Origin: Phyllobacterium calauticae
GTDB lineage: Bacteria; Pseudomonadota; Alphaproteobacteria; Rhizobiales; Rhizobiaceae
Assembly (NCBI RefSeq): GCF_019991125.1
Contig: NZ_JAGENB010000004.1
Location: forward strand, 124,001 to 188,000
Length of the DNA: 64,000 nt
Reading direction: 5' to 3'
A program made the translations under genes and the position numbers. Under the pieces are notes generated by a model. It was not told the origin of the DNA. It was given only the letters and a program-made list of their open reading frames with translations, and did no database searches. Within the stretch, counting starts at the first letter, position 1, and each line of letters begins with the position of its first letter. This document shows positions 26,973-35,839 of the stretch, piece by piece.

Positions 26973-27649
26973 CATACCCACCCCGCATCTCCGCAAATCC
27001 GTCAGCAGAATTAACCCTCCTGGAAGCCATGAATGGCATTGCACCGGAGGGCGTCCGGGTCGGATGCCGGACTATCCGTGACGGGGATGAGGCCTGCCTG
27101 CTGCCCCGGGAAGCGCATTCCATTCCGTCACGCCACCCGGCCAGGCGCCGGGCCAGTGGCGCGGCGCGGCGGGTCGCACATGGATTGCTGGCGGAACATG
27201 GCTTGAACGACGTTGCGATCCTGCGCACGTCATCCGGTGCGCCGGTATGGCCCATTGGGATGACCGGTTCTCTGGCCCATGACGAGGAAATGGCTGTAGC
27301 CGCGGTTGCAACTCTTTCAGCCAAGATCGGCTCAATCGGCATCGATGTCGAACCTGCCACAGCGCTCCCGGATGATATTTTTGCGCTCGTTGCAACCCGG
27401 GACGATGTGACAGACGCGGTGGAGCCGAGCCTTGCCGGCCGTGTCCTGTTCGCGGCCAAGGAGGCCGTCTACAAGGCTGTGTATCCGCTCGACCATGACA
27501 TGCTGGACTATAACGATATCGCGGTGGATTTGAACGCAGGCCACGCGATGACCAGCACGGGACGCAGGGTGAGTCTCACATACTGCATTGCGCCAAGAGT
27601 GGTCGCCCTCGCCCTTGTTCGCGGCAGTGGTCGGGTCGGGTTTGCTTGA
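26969..27649 (+). CDS. 4'-phosphopantetheinyl transferase (EntD/Sfp-like)
   Basis: A 226-residue protein with the family motifs in order: MTGSLAHDEEMAVAAVA, the metal-binding IGSIGIDVEPA (Asp and Glu) and FAAKEAVYKAVYP (Lys-Glu-x2-Tyr-Lys). It transfers the 4'-phosphopantetheine arm of coenzyme A to a carrier-domain serine, here most likely Ser626 of the upstream synthetase. The GTG start overlaps the acetyltransferase stop (GTGA), which points to coupled translation. Its presence in the same unit supports an active synthetase. Confidence 0.93.
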   Translation: MTYPPRISANPSAELTLLEAMNGIAPEGVRVGCRTIRDGDEACLLPREAHSIPSRHPARRRASGAARRVAHGLLAEHGLNDVAILRTSSGAPVWPIGMTGSLAHDEEMAVAAVATLSAKIGSIGIDVEPATALPDDIFALVATRDDVTDAVEPSLAGRVLFAAKEAVYKAVYPLDHDMLDYNDIAVDLNAGHAMTSTGRRVSLTYCIAPRVVALALVRGSGRVGFA

Positions 27650-27725
27650 CCCGCCCCGCCCACACGACCGGACGATTTAGTCGAGTGAACCGAATATCCG
27701 TTGGAATTTGACTGCAATCCCCACG

Positions 27726-28808
27726 TCAAATCACCATCTCGGGCCGCAGTGGCTTGCTGCCGGCTGTCAGCCATTTTGCAAAATTGATCATCCGCTTTTC
27801 CACGACCACAAATACGGCCCATGAGACCAAAATCGCAAGAAGAACACACAGACTCATAACAAGCAGATCGCTCCATTGCCCGGTCAGTGGAAAAACCCGG
27901 TAGACAAGCGTACAGACGATCCAATGGAACAGGTATATCGAATAGCTGATCTGACCAATGAATGAGAGGAACGCGAAATTTGGTCGCGCGCTCGAGACCG
28001 CAGCAATGAAAACAACCGCCGCGAGCCCATAGGCTCCCAGCACCGGTTGCAATCCGGTGATGACAAAACCATCGTCACGCCCAAGTGAAAAATCTGATAC
28101 TGCCGCTATTGAAGCGAACTGCACACAAAGCAGGCCGATCGCAGCAAGCCCGGCATATCTAACCTTTTCCATGATCGCCAGACGCAGCAGCAATCCGCAG
28201 AACAAGAATGACAGATGCAACCCGATATATTGGACGGGAATGTTTGCAGAGAAATAAAGCCGGGCCAAAATCGGCAGAACTGTCGACGCCACAAGGAGAA
28301 GTCCAAACGCAAAGATCGCACGAAAATCAAAGAGGAATCCGGTTGCAAACAATGCAGCAGCCAGGAAATAGAACACAAGCTCGATGAACAATGTCCAGTA
28401 AATACTGGAAAGCCAGGCTTTCCCGAACAGGGTCGGTGCCATCGTCAAGTTCGCTGTGATCGTCGCAAGGCTCGGCGTGTTCCCGTCACTCCAGTACAAC
28501 GCCGTCAGCGCAGCAATCGCAACCCATAGCGCCGGATACAGCCGGAACAGGCGCGATATCGCAAATCTCTTGAGAGGCCGATCGCCGCGAATGCTGAACG
28601 GGACAACGAAACCACTGATCAGAAAGAATAAAACGACGCCGAACCGTCCAAGGTCGATATTGTCAATCGACTGGCCCGCGAAGCTGAACAAAGCTCCTGG
28701 TCCAGCAGCACTGCTGCGCAGCATGTCGCCGAACATATGTTGAACCAAAACAGAGAGCGCAGCGATGGCCCGCAGGCCATCGATATGTGATAGTCGGTTT
28801 AAAGACAT
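27726..28808 (-). CDS. Acyltransferase family 3 membrane protein (OafA/ExoZ type)
   Basis: A 360-residue integral membrane protein with about ten hydrophobic segments. It starts with the family hallmark HIDGLRAIAALSVLVQHMFGD, containing the catalytic His region. Later LFFLISGFVVPFSI and FLSFIGQISYSIYLFHWIVCTLVYR are typical of the acyltransferase_3 family. Members acetylate or succinylate exopolysaccharides, lipopolysaccharides or other surface glycans. It converges on the phosphopantetheinyl transferase gene with a 76-bp gap, so it is probably transcribed separately. Its substrate is not evident. Confidence 0.88.
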   Translation of the reverse strand: MSLNRLSHIDGLRAIAALSVLVQHMFGDMLRSSAAGPGALFSFAGQSIDNIDLGRFGVVLFFLISGFVVPFSIRGDRPLKRFAISRLFRLYPALWVAIAALTALYWSDGNTPSLATITANLTMAPTLFGKAWLSSIYWTLFIELVFYFLAAALFATGFLFDFRAIFAFGLLLVASTVLPILARLYFSANIPVQYIGLHLSFLFCGLLLRLAIMEKVRYAGLAAIGLLCVQFASIAAVSDFSLGRDDGFVITGLQPVLGAYGLAAVVFIAAVSSARPNFAFLSFIGQISYSIYLFHWIVCTLVYRVFPLTGQWSDLLVMSLCVLLAILVSWAVFVVVEKRMINFAKWLTAGSKPLRPEMVI

Positions 28809-29280
28809 GGTTCATCATTCAGCAGTTAGAGAAAATTGTCAGCCTAAAGCAACGAACCGTTACCCGACCCCCCAAACCAACACCGCGCATTCCCCTGAAA
28901 TTTCGCGTCATGTTGCAGTCTTTGAATATTCTTGTTTCACCCTACCAGCCAGTTGTTACCTATTGCGCCGATAGTTCGGTCAAATTGTCTTAACCTGCTG
29001 TAACGAATTTGATAGCGGAGCGCCGAGCATTTGCAGCGGGCTTTTCAAGCGGTGTCAAGCGGTATTGAGCATGATAGCTTATTACGACCGGGTTCTGTTC
29101 TTGTCGTTGAAACAATAGATCAAGTTCAAATCGCAAAAACGGCCGATATGTCTCCCGCCCTGGCGCGCGAGCCAAGCACATCGCGGAAATAATGCCGTGG
29201 GTTGCTCCAAAGCCCATCTCATCTCTCTTCATCGCTTTCACTGCCAACGGTCCGCTTTCAGCGAAACTGTACGCCTGCGC
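28809..29280. other. 472-bp region without a supported gene
   Basis: It lies between the acyltransferase gene start and the end of the IclR-type gene, so it holds the acyltransferase promoter region. A 85-codon minus-strand frame (28990-29247) shows no known domain and is not called. No repeat, RNA gene or terminator is convincing here. Confidence 0.5.
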
Positions 29281-30102
29281 CTAACGCGAGAGCGCCTGGC
29301 TTGGATAACGCAATGTCGGATCAAACGGATTGAGTTTCGCACTGATCGCAGCGGCTTCTGACTTCAAGAGCTCTGTCATCGTAGCGCGGCGCGCATCAGT
29401 CAAACGATCGGACAGTGTGCCGATACTAAGAGCGGCGACTGCACAGCCCCTGTTGTCAATGATAGGCACGCCGAGCCCCGCCATGCCTGCTATCATGTCA
29501 AAATTGATGTGCGCCGCCCCCAGACGCCGCACTTCCTCTATCTTGATACGCAGATCAACTTCATCGATCTGCGAGCGATCCAGAATGCGTGGCATATTGA
29601 ATTGAATGATTGCGTCACGCTCCGGTTCCGGCAGAAAAGCCAGGATTGCAATACTTCCCTGGCCGATTCCAAGGGGCACCTTCCCGCCGATATCGCCTGT
29701 GAAGGACCGTATTGGAAACGGCCCTTCCACGCGATCGAGGCAGACAGCGTCAAAGTTGCTGCGAACGAGAAGAAACACCGTGTCATTCAGGGTTGCCGAG
29801 AGCCGAAGGAGCGACGGCCTTGCGATCTCAAGAATACCGTCGCGGCGGCGTGCCTGAGCCGCCATTGAAAAGAACTCGAGGGACAGGCGGTATAGCTTGC
29901 TGCCTGGCAATTGCTCGACCAGGCTCTCGGCAACCAGTGATTTCAGCAAGCGGTGGGCAGACGGTTGATTCAACCCGACAGTCAGGGCCAGCTCTTTCAG
30001 CCGCATGCCTTCTGCTGGCCCGTGCGAAAGCGCCCTCATGAGGTTTACAGCCTTGTTCAGGCTCGTGCTTGTTTCGATCTGCTGTTTCATTTCCACAACC
30101 AT
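29281..30102 (-). CDS. IclR-family transcriptional regulator
   Basis: About 273 residues. An N-terminal winged helix-turn-helix (SLNKAVNLMRALSHGPAEGMRLKELALTVGLNQPSAHRLLKSLVAESLVEQLPGSKLYRLSLEFF) is followed by the IclR effector-binding GAF-like domain (LGIGQGSIAILAFLPEPERD, AGMAGLGVPIIDNRGCAVAALSI). The start is uncertain: ATG at 30102 or at 30090; a much longer frame upstream is unlikely to be coding. It is divergent from the polyamine/opine-type importer and dehydrogenase operon and probably controls it. The 160-bp shared region is AT-rich. Confidence 0.88.
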   Translation of the reverse strand: MVVEMKQQIETSTSLNKAVNLMRALSHGPAEGMRLKELALTVGLNQPSAHRLLKSLVAESLVEQLPGSKLYRLSLEFFSMAAQARRRDGILEIARPSLLRLSATLNDTVFLLVRSNFDAVCLDRVEGPFPIRSFTGDIGGKVPLGIGQGSIAILAFLPEPERDAIIQFNMPRILDRSQIDEVDLRIKIEEVRRLGAAHINFDMIAGMAGLGVPIIDNRGCAVAALSIGTLSDRLTDARRATMTELLKSEAAAISAKLNPFDPTLRYPSQALSR

Positions 30103-30263
30103 TTTTCTGCAAATTATCATAGTAATTTCGTATTTCAGAATTTTTATTAGTTTTATTCCAAAATACAAGATTTCATTTGATGAATCCTTCGGATTTGGGT
30201 CACTAATAGTGAAACTGCCACAAAGCAACCACGATGGCGGATATGAATTCAGGGGATTGCGGT

Positions 30264-31337
30264 ATGGGATTCTTACACCTCGAACGGGTTTCCAAACTTT
30301 ACGGAGAGTTTGCTGCCGTTCGTGATTTCGATCTGGAAATCGAACAAGGCGAGTTCATTTCGCTGCTGGGGCCGTCCGGTTGCGGCAAGACAACAACCCT
30401 TCAGATGATCGCCGGACTGGTGGCGCCGACAAACGGCAGAATTACCCTCGACGGCCGGGACATCACGCGGGAGAAACCGGCCAGACGCGGGCTTGGCGTG
30501 GTCTTCCAGAGCTATGCGCTCTTTCCGCACATGACCGTCGCGCAGAATGTCGCCTTCGGGCTGGAAATGCGGAAAATTGCAAAGGCCGAGCGTGACAGAC
30601 AAGTTGCGGAAATCCTTTCGCTGGTCCAGCTGACCACCCTCGCCGATCGTTATCCGCGCGAAATGTCCGGTGGTCAGCGCCAGCGGGTGGCAATTGCCAG
30701 GGCGCTCGTGATCAAGCCGCCCGTATTGCTTCTCGATGAACCTCTCTCAAATCTCGACGCCAAGCTGCGCGAAGAAATGCAATTCGAATTGCGCCGCATT
30801 CAACGCGTCGTCGGCATTACCACGATCATGGTGACCCACGATCAGGCGGAAGCCCTGTCCATCAGCGATCGCGTCGTGGTGATGGAAGGTGGAAGGATCA
30901 CGCAGGTCGATCATCCCTACAGCCTGTACGAACACCCGAAGAACAATTTTATTTCCTCGTTCGTCGGCAAGTCGAATTTTCTGGCCGCCCGCGCGGTGAA
31001 AGAAACTGCTGGTGTATCGCTGCTCGTTGACAACACGGATCTGAAAATACCGGCAACGGGAAACTATCCGGGCGGCGAACTTTGCCTGTCGGTCAGGCCG
31101 GAAAAGATCCGCTTGACGGATCCCGCCGGCGGTATGCTGCGTGGATCGGTATCGAGCCGTTATTTTCTCGGAAACCAATGGCTTCTCAGTGTCGCGACGC
31201 CAGCGGGCGAAATATCCGTCTCGGTGGCCAATCTGGGCGCTCCGCCGCCATCTGAAGGAAAGGTCACGGGGCTCGCATGGAACATAGAAGAATGCCGGAT
31301 ACTGGCCGCTGAGCAGGAAGGCATTCTGCAATCATGA
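30264..31337 (+). CDS. Polyamine/opine-type ABC importer, ATP-binding protein (PotA type)
   Basis: A 357-residue ATPase with Walker A GPSGCGKTT, Q-loop VFQSYALFPHMTV, signature MSGGQRQRVAIARAL, Walker B LLLDEPLSNLD and the C-terminal TOBE-like domain (LCLSVRPEKIRL). The start at 30264 is chosen because AGGGG at 30251-30255 precedes it; the frame opens 10 codons earlier. It is the first gene of a seven-gene operon in which most genes overlap: importer subunits, three dehydrogenase subunits and a binding protein. The substrate is probably an amino acid derivative, opine or polyamine. Confidence 0.92.
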   Translation: MGFLHLERVSKLYGEFAAVRDFDLEIEQGEFISLLGPSGCGKTTTLQMIAGLVAPTNGRITLDGRDITREKPARRGLGVVFQSYALFPHMTVAQNVAFGLEMRKIAKAERDRQVAEILSLVQLTTLADRYPREMSGGQRQRVAIARALVIKPPVLLLDEPLSNLDAKLREEMQFELRRIQRVVGITTIMVTHDQAEALSISDRVVVMEGGRITQVDHPYSLYEHPKNNFISSFVGKSNFLAARAVKETAGVSLLVDNTDLKIPATGNYPGGELCLSVRPEKIRLTDPAGGMLRGSVSSRYFLGNQWLLSVATPAGEISVSVANLGAPPPSEGKVTGLAWNIEECRILAAEQEGILQS

Positions 31338-32206
31338 CAGGCGCAGCGATCAGACCCTCGCCGCGCCTGCCGGCACCATTCTTTCTCGCAGCACCGGCCA
31401 CACTGCTGTTCATCGGGCTTATTCTCTTACCCCTCGCATTGACGGCCGTTCTGTCATTCAATGTCTATGACTACAGCAGCGGCGTTCAGAACCGGTACAC
31501 AACGGCAAACTATCTGACCGTTCTCCAGGATCCCTATTACCTCGCCATATTCTGGCGGACGTTGCGTCTTGCCTTGCTCACCACGGTGATCACGGTCCTC
31601 TTGGGAACACCGGAGGCCTATATTCTCACGCGCATGGGCAAGCCTTGGCGCTCGATCTTCCTGCTTGTCATCATCGGGCCGCTTTTGGTGTCCGTCGTTG
31701 TCAGGACCTTTGGCTGGAGCATGCTGCTTGGCCACGATGGCCTCGTCAACCACGCCCTGGCCATGCTCCGCCTCGAGCCGGTACAGCTGCTTTATACGGA
31801 AACGGCCATCGTCATCGCTCTCGTTCACATCATGCTGCCCTTCATGGTCATTCCCGTGTGGACGGCTTTACAGAAGCTTGATCCGACGGTTGAAGCCGCC
31901 GCACTATCGCTGGGCGCTTCACGGTTTACCGCCTTGCGCCGCATTGTTTTTCCTCAGGCAACACTCGGCATTCTCTCCGGCAGCCTGATCGTTTTCGGGC
32001 TTTCGGCCAGTGCCTTCGCCATCCCTGGCTTGCTGGGTGGACGGCGGCTCAAAATGGCTGCAACGGTGGTCTACGATGAATATCTGATCGAGCTGAACTG
32101 GCCGCTCGGAGCGGCGATTGCGATCATCGTGCTGTTGGCAAATCTTGCGATCATGCTGGCTTACAACCGCATGGTGGAGCGTCAGGCAAAGCGGAGGCTC
32201 GGATAA
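31334..32206 (+). CDS. Polyamine/opine-type ABC importer, permease (PotB type)
   Basis: A 290-residue inner-membrane permease with six or more hydrophobic segments (APATLLFIGLILLPLALTAVL; IFLLVIIGPLLVSVVVRTFGW). The coupling loop is VEAAALSLGASRFTALRRIVFPQATLGILSG, typical of the PotB/PotH group. It overlaps the ATPase stop by ATGA and is followed at once by the PotC-type gene. Confidence 0.92.
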   Translation: MTGAAIRPSPRLPAPFFLAAPATLLFIGLILLPLALTAVLSFNVYDYSSGVQNRYTTANYLTVLQDPYYLAIFWRTLRLALLTTVITVLLGTPEAYILTRMGKPWRSIFLLVIIGPLLVSVVVRTFGWSMLLGHDGLVNHALAMLRLEPVQLLYTETAIVIALVHIMLPFMVIPVWTALQKLDPTVEAAALSLGASRFTALRRIVFPQATLGILSGSLIVFGLSASAFAIPGLLGGRRLKMAATVVYDEYLIELNWPLGAAIAIIVLLANLAIMLAYNRMVERQAKRRLG

Positions 32207-32210
32207 CGCC

Positions 32211-33005
32211 ATGCAGAAGAACGGTCTCTTTGCCCTCGCATTCCACAGCCTGATTGTCCTCTTCGTGCTGGCACCCCTGATTGTGGTCTGCCTCGTCGCC
32301 TTCACGCCCCAGAACACGCTTTCCCTGCCATGGGATGGCGTGTCTCTGCGGTGGTTTTCGGCGGTCTTCCATCATCCCGACTTCGTCGCCTCATTTTGGA
32401 ACAGTGCACGTCTGGCTTTATTCTCGGCAACCATCTCCACGACACTCGCAGTACCGTCAGCGCTCGCCATCACCCGATATTCATTCAAAGGCCGGGACGC
32501 ACTCAATGCCCTGTTTCTGTCGCCGCTCATCATTCCGCATCTGGTGATTGGCGTGGCCTTCCTGCGGCTCTTTTCGTTCATCGGCGCAACCGGTTCTTTC
32601 GGCTGGCTCGTGGCTGCCCATGTGATGGTGATCATGCCCTATGCCCTCCGCCTGATATTGGCCGCCCTGAACGGCATGGACCTCAGCGCTGAAATGGCGG
32701 CGCGTACGCTTGGCGCCGGTGAGTGGACCGTGTTCCGGCGGATTACCTTTCCGATGCTCCTGCCCGGCATCAGTGGCGGATGGCTGCTCGCCTTCATCAA
32801 CAGCTTTGACGAACTGACCATGTCGATCTTCGTGACTGCACCATCAACCATCACCCTGCCGGTGCGCATGTACATGTATGCGAGCGAATCGATTGATCCA
32901 ATGATGGCTGCCGTCTCGACCCTGATGATCGCCCTGACGGGCATCACCATGATCATTCTCGACAGGTTGTTCGGGCTTGATCAACTGCTGGTTGGAAAAG
33001 GCTGA
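32211..33005 (+). CDS. Polyamine/opine-type ABC importer, permease (PotC type)
   Basis: A 264-residue permease starting MQKNGLFALAFHSLIVLFVLAPLIVV, with the coupling loop EMAARTLGAGEWTVFRRITFPMLLPGISGG. The start at 32211 is chosen because it gives a proper first membrane segment and lies just after the PotB-type stop, with GGAGG near 32193. Its stop overlaps the start of the small iron-sulfur subunit gene (TGATG), linking transport and oxidation genes. Confidence 0.92.
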   Translation: MQKNGLFALAFHSLIVLFVLAPLIVVCLVAFTPQNTLSLPWDGVSLRWFSAVFHHPDFVASFWNSARLALFSATISTTLAVPSALAITRYSFKGRDALNALFLSPLIIPHLVIGVAFLRLFSFIGATGSFGWLVAAHVMVIMPYALRLILAALNGMDLSAEMAARTLGAGEWTVFRRITFPMLLPGISGGWLLAFINSFDELTMSIFVTAPSTITLPVRMYMYASESIDPMMAAVSTLMIALTGITMIILDRLFGLDQLLVGKG

Positions 33006-33313
33006 TGGCGGCACATCATTCCCGGTCGCAGTTTCAGCGTCACTTCAGACGCGATGAAGCGCCCATCCCATTCACGATCGATGGCATTGCATATTCCGGA
33101 CGGCGCGGCGACACGGTTCTCGTGGCCATCATGTCCGTAACAGACCGCCTGCGCCAGAGCGAGTTCACCAGTGAACCGCGTGCAGGGTTCTGTCTTATCG
33201 GAGCGTGTCAGGATTGCTTCGTGACCCTTGCCTGCGGAATGCGGGTGCGGGCGTGCACCACGCCTCTCGAGGCGCAGATGGCATTCATAACAAGAGAATC
33301 CGGCAATGAATGA
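33005..33313 (+). CDS. [2Fe-2S] small subunit of a three-part amino acid/opine dehydrogenase
   Basis: A 102-residue ferredoxin-like protein. FCLIGACQDCFVTLACGMRVRAC supplies four cysteines in the order C-x4-C-x2-C...C expected for a plant-type [2Fe-2S] cluster. The fold matches the small subunits (HcnA/SoxD-like) of the hydrogen cyanide synthase, opine oxidase and D-hydroxyproline dehydrogenase family. It would carry electrons between the two flavin subunits encoded next. It overlaps its neighbours on both sides. Confidence 0.9.
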   Translation: MAAHHSRSQFQRHFRRDEAPIPFTIDGIAYSGRRGDTVLVAIMSVTDRLRQSEFTSEPRAGFCLIGACQDCFVTLACGMRVRACTTPLEAQMAFITRESGNE

Positions 33314-34676
33314 TACGTCACCCGCGGTGGTTGTCGGAGCCGGGCCCGCAGGAATCTGCGCCGCAAAAACGCTTGTCGCCGCAGGGTTGCGCCCGATCGT
33401 GATCGATGAAGGTTTGCGTGCCGGTGGTCAGATCTATCGCCGTCCCTTCCTCGATGACGGTCGTAGTGCCACAGATCTCTATGGCTCGGAAGCGGCCAAG
33501 GCCACCAGACTGCACCGTGAATTCGATGCCCTGCTCCCGTCCATCGATTACCGGCCGCAGACACTGGTCTGGAATATTGCGGACAATCAGCTCCACCTTA
33601 TGGCCAATGGAGATCATCAGCAGATCAGCTTTCAAAATCTGATCCTTTCGACTGGCGCCACCGACCGCGTGCTGCCCTTTCCCGGCTGGACTTTGCCGGG
33701 CGTCTATACGTTGGGCGCAGCCCAGACCGCACTGAAAGCACAGGGCTGCACCATCGGCAGAAAGGTCGTCTTTCTCGGATCAGGCCCGCTTCTCTACCTT
33801 GTTGCCTGGCAATATCTGAAGGCCGGCGCCAGCGTGGCCGCTGTACTCGACACAGCTCCGTTCACCGCCAAGCTCAATCTTCTCTCCGCATTCCGGTTCG
33901 ATCCGCGTCTCGTGCTCATCGGGATGTCCTACGCGGCAAGGCTCGTTCGCCGCGGCGTAAAGCTTCGCTACAACGTTCGTCCAACGGGTGTGGACGGCTC
34001 TCAACATGTCGAGGGGCTGAGTTTTAAATCCGGAGCAAAGACACATTCCATAGCGTGTGACGCTGTTGCATACGGTTTCGCGCTTCGTCCCGAAACACAA
34101 TTGGCAGACCTTGCGGGCTGTTCATTCCGCTTTGATGACAGGGATCGTACGTGGTTGCCGGTAACGGATGAGACTGGCCGCACGAACCGCAAGGGCGTTT
34201 ACCTCGCCGGTGATGGCAGCGGCATTGCCGGTGCCGATGCCGCGGAGATTTCAGGCGAACTCGCCGCCCTCGCCCTGATTCAGGATTCCGGAGCGGTGGC
34301 TGATCCCGGGCGAATGTCTGTGCTTGCGGGAGCGCGCCGGCGGAAAGCCAAACTGAGGGATGCTCTCGAAAAAGCATTCCCGTTCCCGGAAAACTGGTTT
34401 GAACAGGTTCCGGGCGAGACTAAACTCTGCCGTTGCGAGGAAATCACCGTTTCCTCCGTTGTCGACACGCTGCATGGAAATGACCTTCGTGAGCTCAACC
34501 GGCTGAAAGCGCTCAGCCGCGCGGGTATGGGCCGCTGTCAGGGCCGCATGTGCAGCGCGGCTTTGGCGGAAGTTCTTTCATCCACGCAAAAGCTCACTCT
34601 AACGGAAATCGGCCGCTTGCGGGCGCAGGCGCCGGTCAAGCCACTACCGCTGTCTCTGCATGAGGGCGGCGCATGA
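33306..34676 (+). CDS. FAD/NAD(P)-type alpha subunit of the dehydrogenase (OoxA/HcnB-like)
   Basis: A 456-residue flavoprotein. Residues 7-40 form an FAD-binding Rossmann motif (AVVVGAGPAGICAAKTLVAAGLRPIVIDE); a second dinucleotide fold starts near VVFLGSGPLLYLVAWQYLKAG. The C-terminal 90 residues hold a BFD-like [2Fe-2S] site (KLCRCEEIT and GRCQGRMC). This matches the larger subunit of opine oxidases, HcnB and the alpha subunit of D-hydroxyproline dehydrogenase. It overlaps the small subunit gene by 8 bp and the next gene by ATGA. Confidence 0.92.
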   Translation: MNDTSPAVVVGAGPAGICAAKTLVAAGLRPIVIDEGLRAGGQIYRRPFLDDGRSATDLYGSEAAKATRLHREFDALLPSIDYRPQTLVWNIADNQLHLMANGDHQQISFQNLILSTGATDRVLPFPGWTLPGVYTLGAAQTALKAQGCTIGRKVVFLGSGPLLYLVAWQYLKAGASVAAVLDTAPFTAKLNLLSAFRFDPRLVLIGMSYAARLVRRGVKLRYNVRPTGVDGSQHVEGLSFKSGAKTHSIACDAVAYGFALRPETQLADLAGCSFRFDDRDRTWLPVTDETGRTNRKGVYLAGDGSGIAGADAAEISGELAALALIQDSGAVADPGRMSVLAGARRRKAKLRDALEKAFPFPENWFEQVPGETKLCRCEEITVSSVVDTLHGNDLRELNRLKALSRAGMGRCQGRMCSAALAEVLSSTQKLTLTEIGRLRAQAPVKPLPLSLHEGGA

Positions 34677-35839
34677 CCCGGCGTCTCTCTGCAGACGTTG
34701 CCGTGATAGGCGGCGGCCTGGTCGGCAGTTCTGCCGCGCTTGCGCTGCGCAGGGCCGGCTTGTCGGTCATCCTCATCGACAAGGGCTTTTGCGGGGCGCA
34801 GGCAAGCGGCGTCAACTATGGTGGCGTGCGGCGTCAAGGCCGCTCCGCAGCTCAGCTCCCGCTCTCACAACGCGCCCACCAGATCTGGCCGAGATTGAAG
34901 GAGTTGATCGGGATCGATGGAGAATACCAGCGCAGCGGGCATCTGAAACTCGCACGCACGCCGGAGGACTTCGCAAAGCTCGAACACTATGCGGAAACCG
35001 TAAAATCCTTTGGTCTTGATCTCGAGCTGTACACTGGCGCGATGGCAAAAGCCCGTTTTCCATGGCTGTCCGGAAACATCGCCGGCGCTTCGCTGTGTCC
35101 GGACGACGGACAGGCCAATCCCCGGCTGGTATCGCCAGCCTTCGCCAAGGCAGCACGGGATGCCGGGGCGATTGTCCTTGAACAGAACGCTGTCCATGCG
35201 GCGGTGCGCGCAAATGACGGGTTTGCCCTTCAGGCGGGCGCGGACTGCGAAATAACCTGCCGCTTCCTCATCAACAGTGCCGGGGCATGGGCCAACAAAA
35301 TTGCCGCCGACTTCGCCGAGCCCGCGCCGCTCTCTCGCATATATCCCTCAATGGTCGTGACCGAGCCGCTTGCACCGCGGTTGCCCGTCAGCCTCGGAGA
35401 GGAAGGCGGCGGTTTCTACTGCCGGCAGGTGACACGCGGAAACTATATCATGGGCGGCGGGCGTGGCTATGCCCTTGCCGATCCTGATTTTTCCCGTCCG
35501 TCCACCACGGCTGCGCAATCCGTCATGAAACGGGCCACCGCACTTTTCCCGCACCTTGCCGGCGCGCATGTGATCCGTTTCTGGTCGGGTACGGAAGGCC
35601 AACTTCCCGACAACAATCCTGTCATTGGCCCAAGCGGCACGACACCGGGCCTTTTCCATGCATTCGGCTTTTGTGGCGCCGGTTTTCAGGTGGCACCGGC
35701 GGTTGGTGCCGTCCTGTGTGACCTCGTCACATCAGGCGAAACAGTAACGCCAATCGACGCCTTTTCGATCGAACGCTTCAGAAACATGTCTTCACAACAC
35801 AACGAGAAAAAGGGAACTCACAATGAAACAGTTGAATAA
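34673..35839 (+). CDS. FAD-dependent beta subunit of the dehydrogenase (DAO family, OoxB/HcnC-like)
   Basis: A 388-residue protein of the D-amino acid oxidase/glycine oxidase superfamily, with VAVIGGGLVGSSAALALRRAGLSVILIDKG at the N-terminus and FWSGTEGQLPDNNPVIGPSG near the C-terminus. It is the probable catalytic subunit that oxidises the C-N bond of an imported amino acid, imino acid or opine. It completes the small-alpha-beta set and overlaps the binding-protein gene by 17 bp. Candidates from the family are opines, D-hydroxyproline and glycine-like amines; the sequence alone does not choose between them. Confidence 0.9.
   Translation: MTRRLSADVAVIGGGLVGSSAALALRRAGLSVILIDKGFCGAQASGVNYGGVRRQGRSAAQLPLSQRAHQIWPRLKELIGIDGEYQRSGHLKLARTPEDFAKLEHYAETVKSFGLDLELYTGAMAKARFPWLSGNIAGASLCPDDGQANPRLVSPAFAKAARDAGAIVLEQNAVHAAVRANDGFALQAGADCEITCRFLINSAGAWANKIAADFAEPAPLSRIYPSMVVTEPLAPRLPVSLGEEGGGFYCRQVTRGNYIMGGGRGYALADPDFSRPSTTAAQSVMKRATALFPHLAGAHVIRFWSGTEGQLPDNNPVIGPSGTTPGLFHAFGFCGAGFQVAPAVGAVLCDLVTSGETVTPIDAFSIERFRNMSSQHNEKKGTHNETVE

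Noticed and set aside
22214-27649. Siderophore (catechol) synthetase cluster
   Set aside because: There is no condensation domain, no isochorismate or dihydroxybenzoate genes and no siderophore transport gene; the terminal membrane domains point to the Pls type instead.
28990-29247. 85-codon minus-strand frame upstream of the acyltransferase gene
   Set aside because: No domain, uncertain start and no operon partner; not enough to call a gene.
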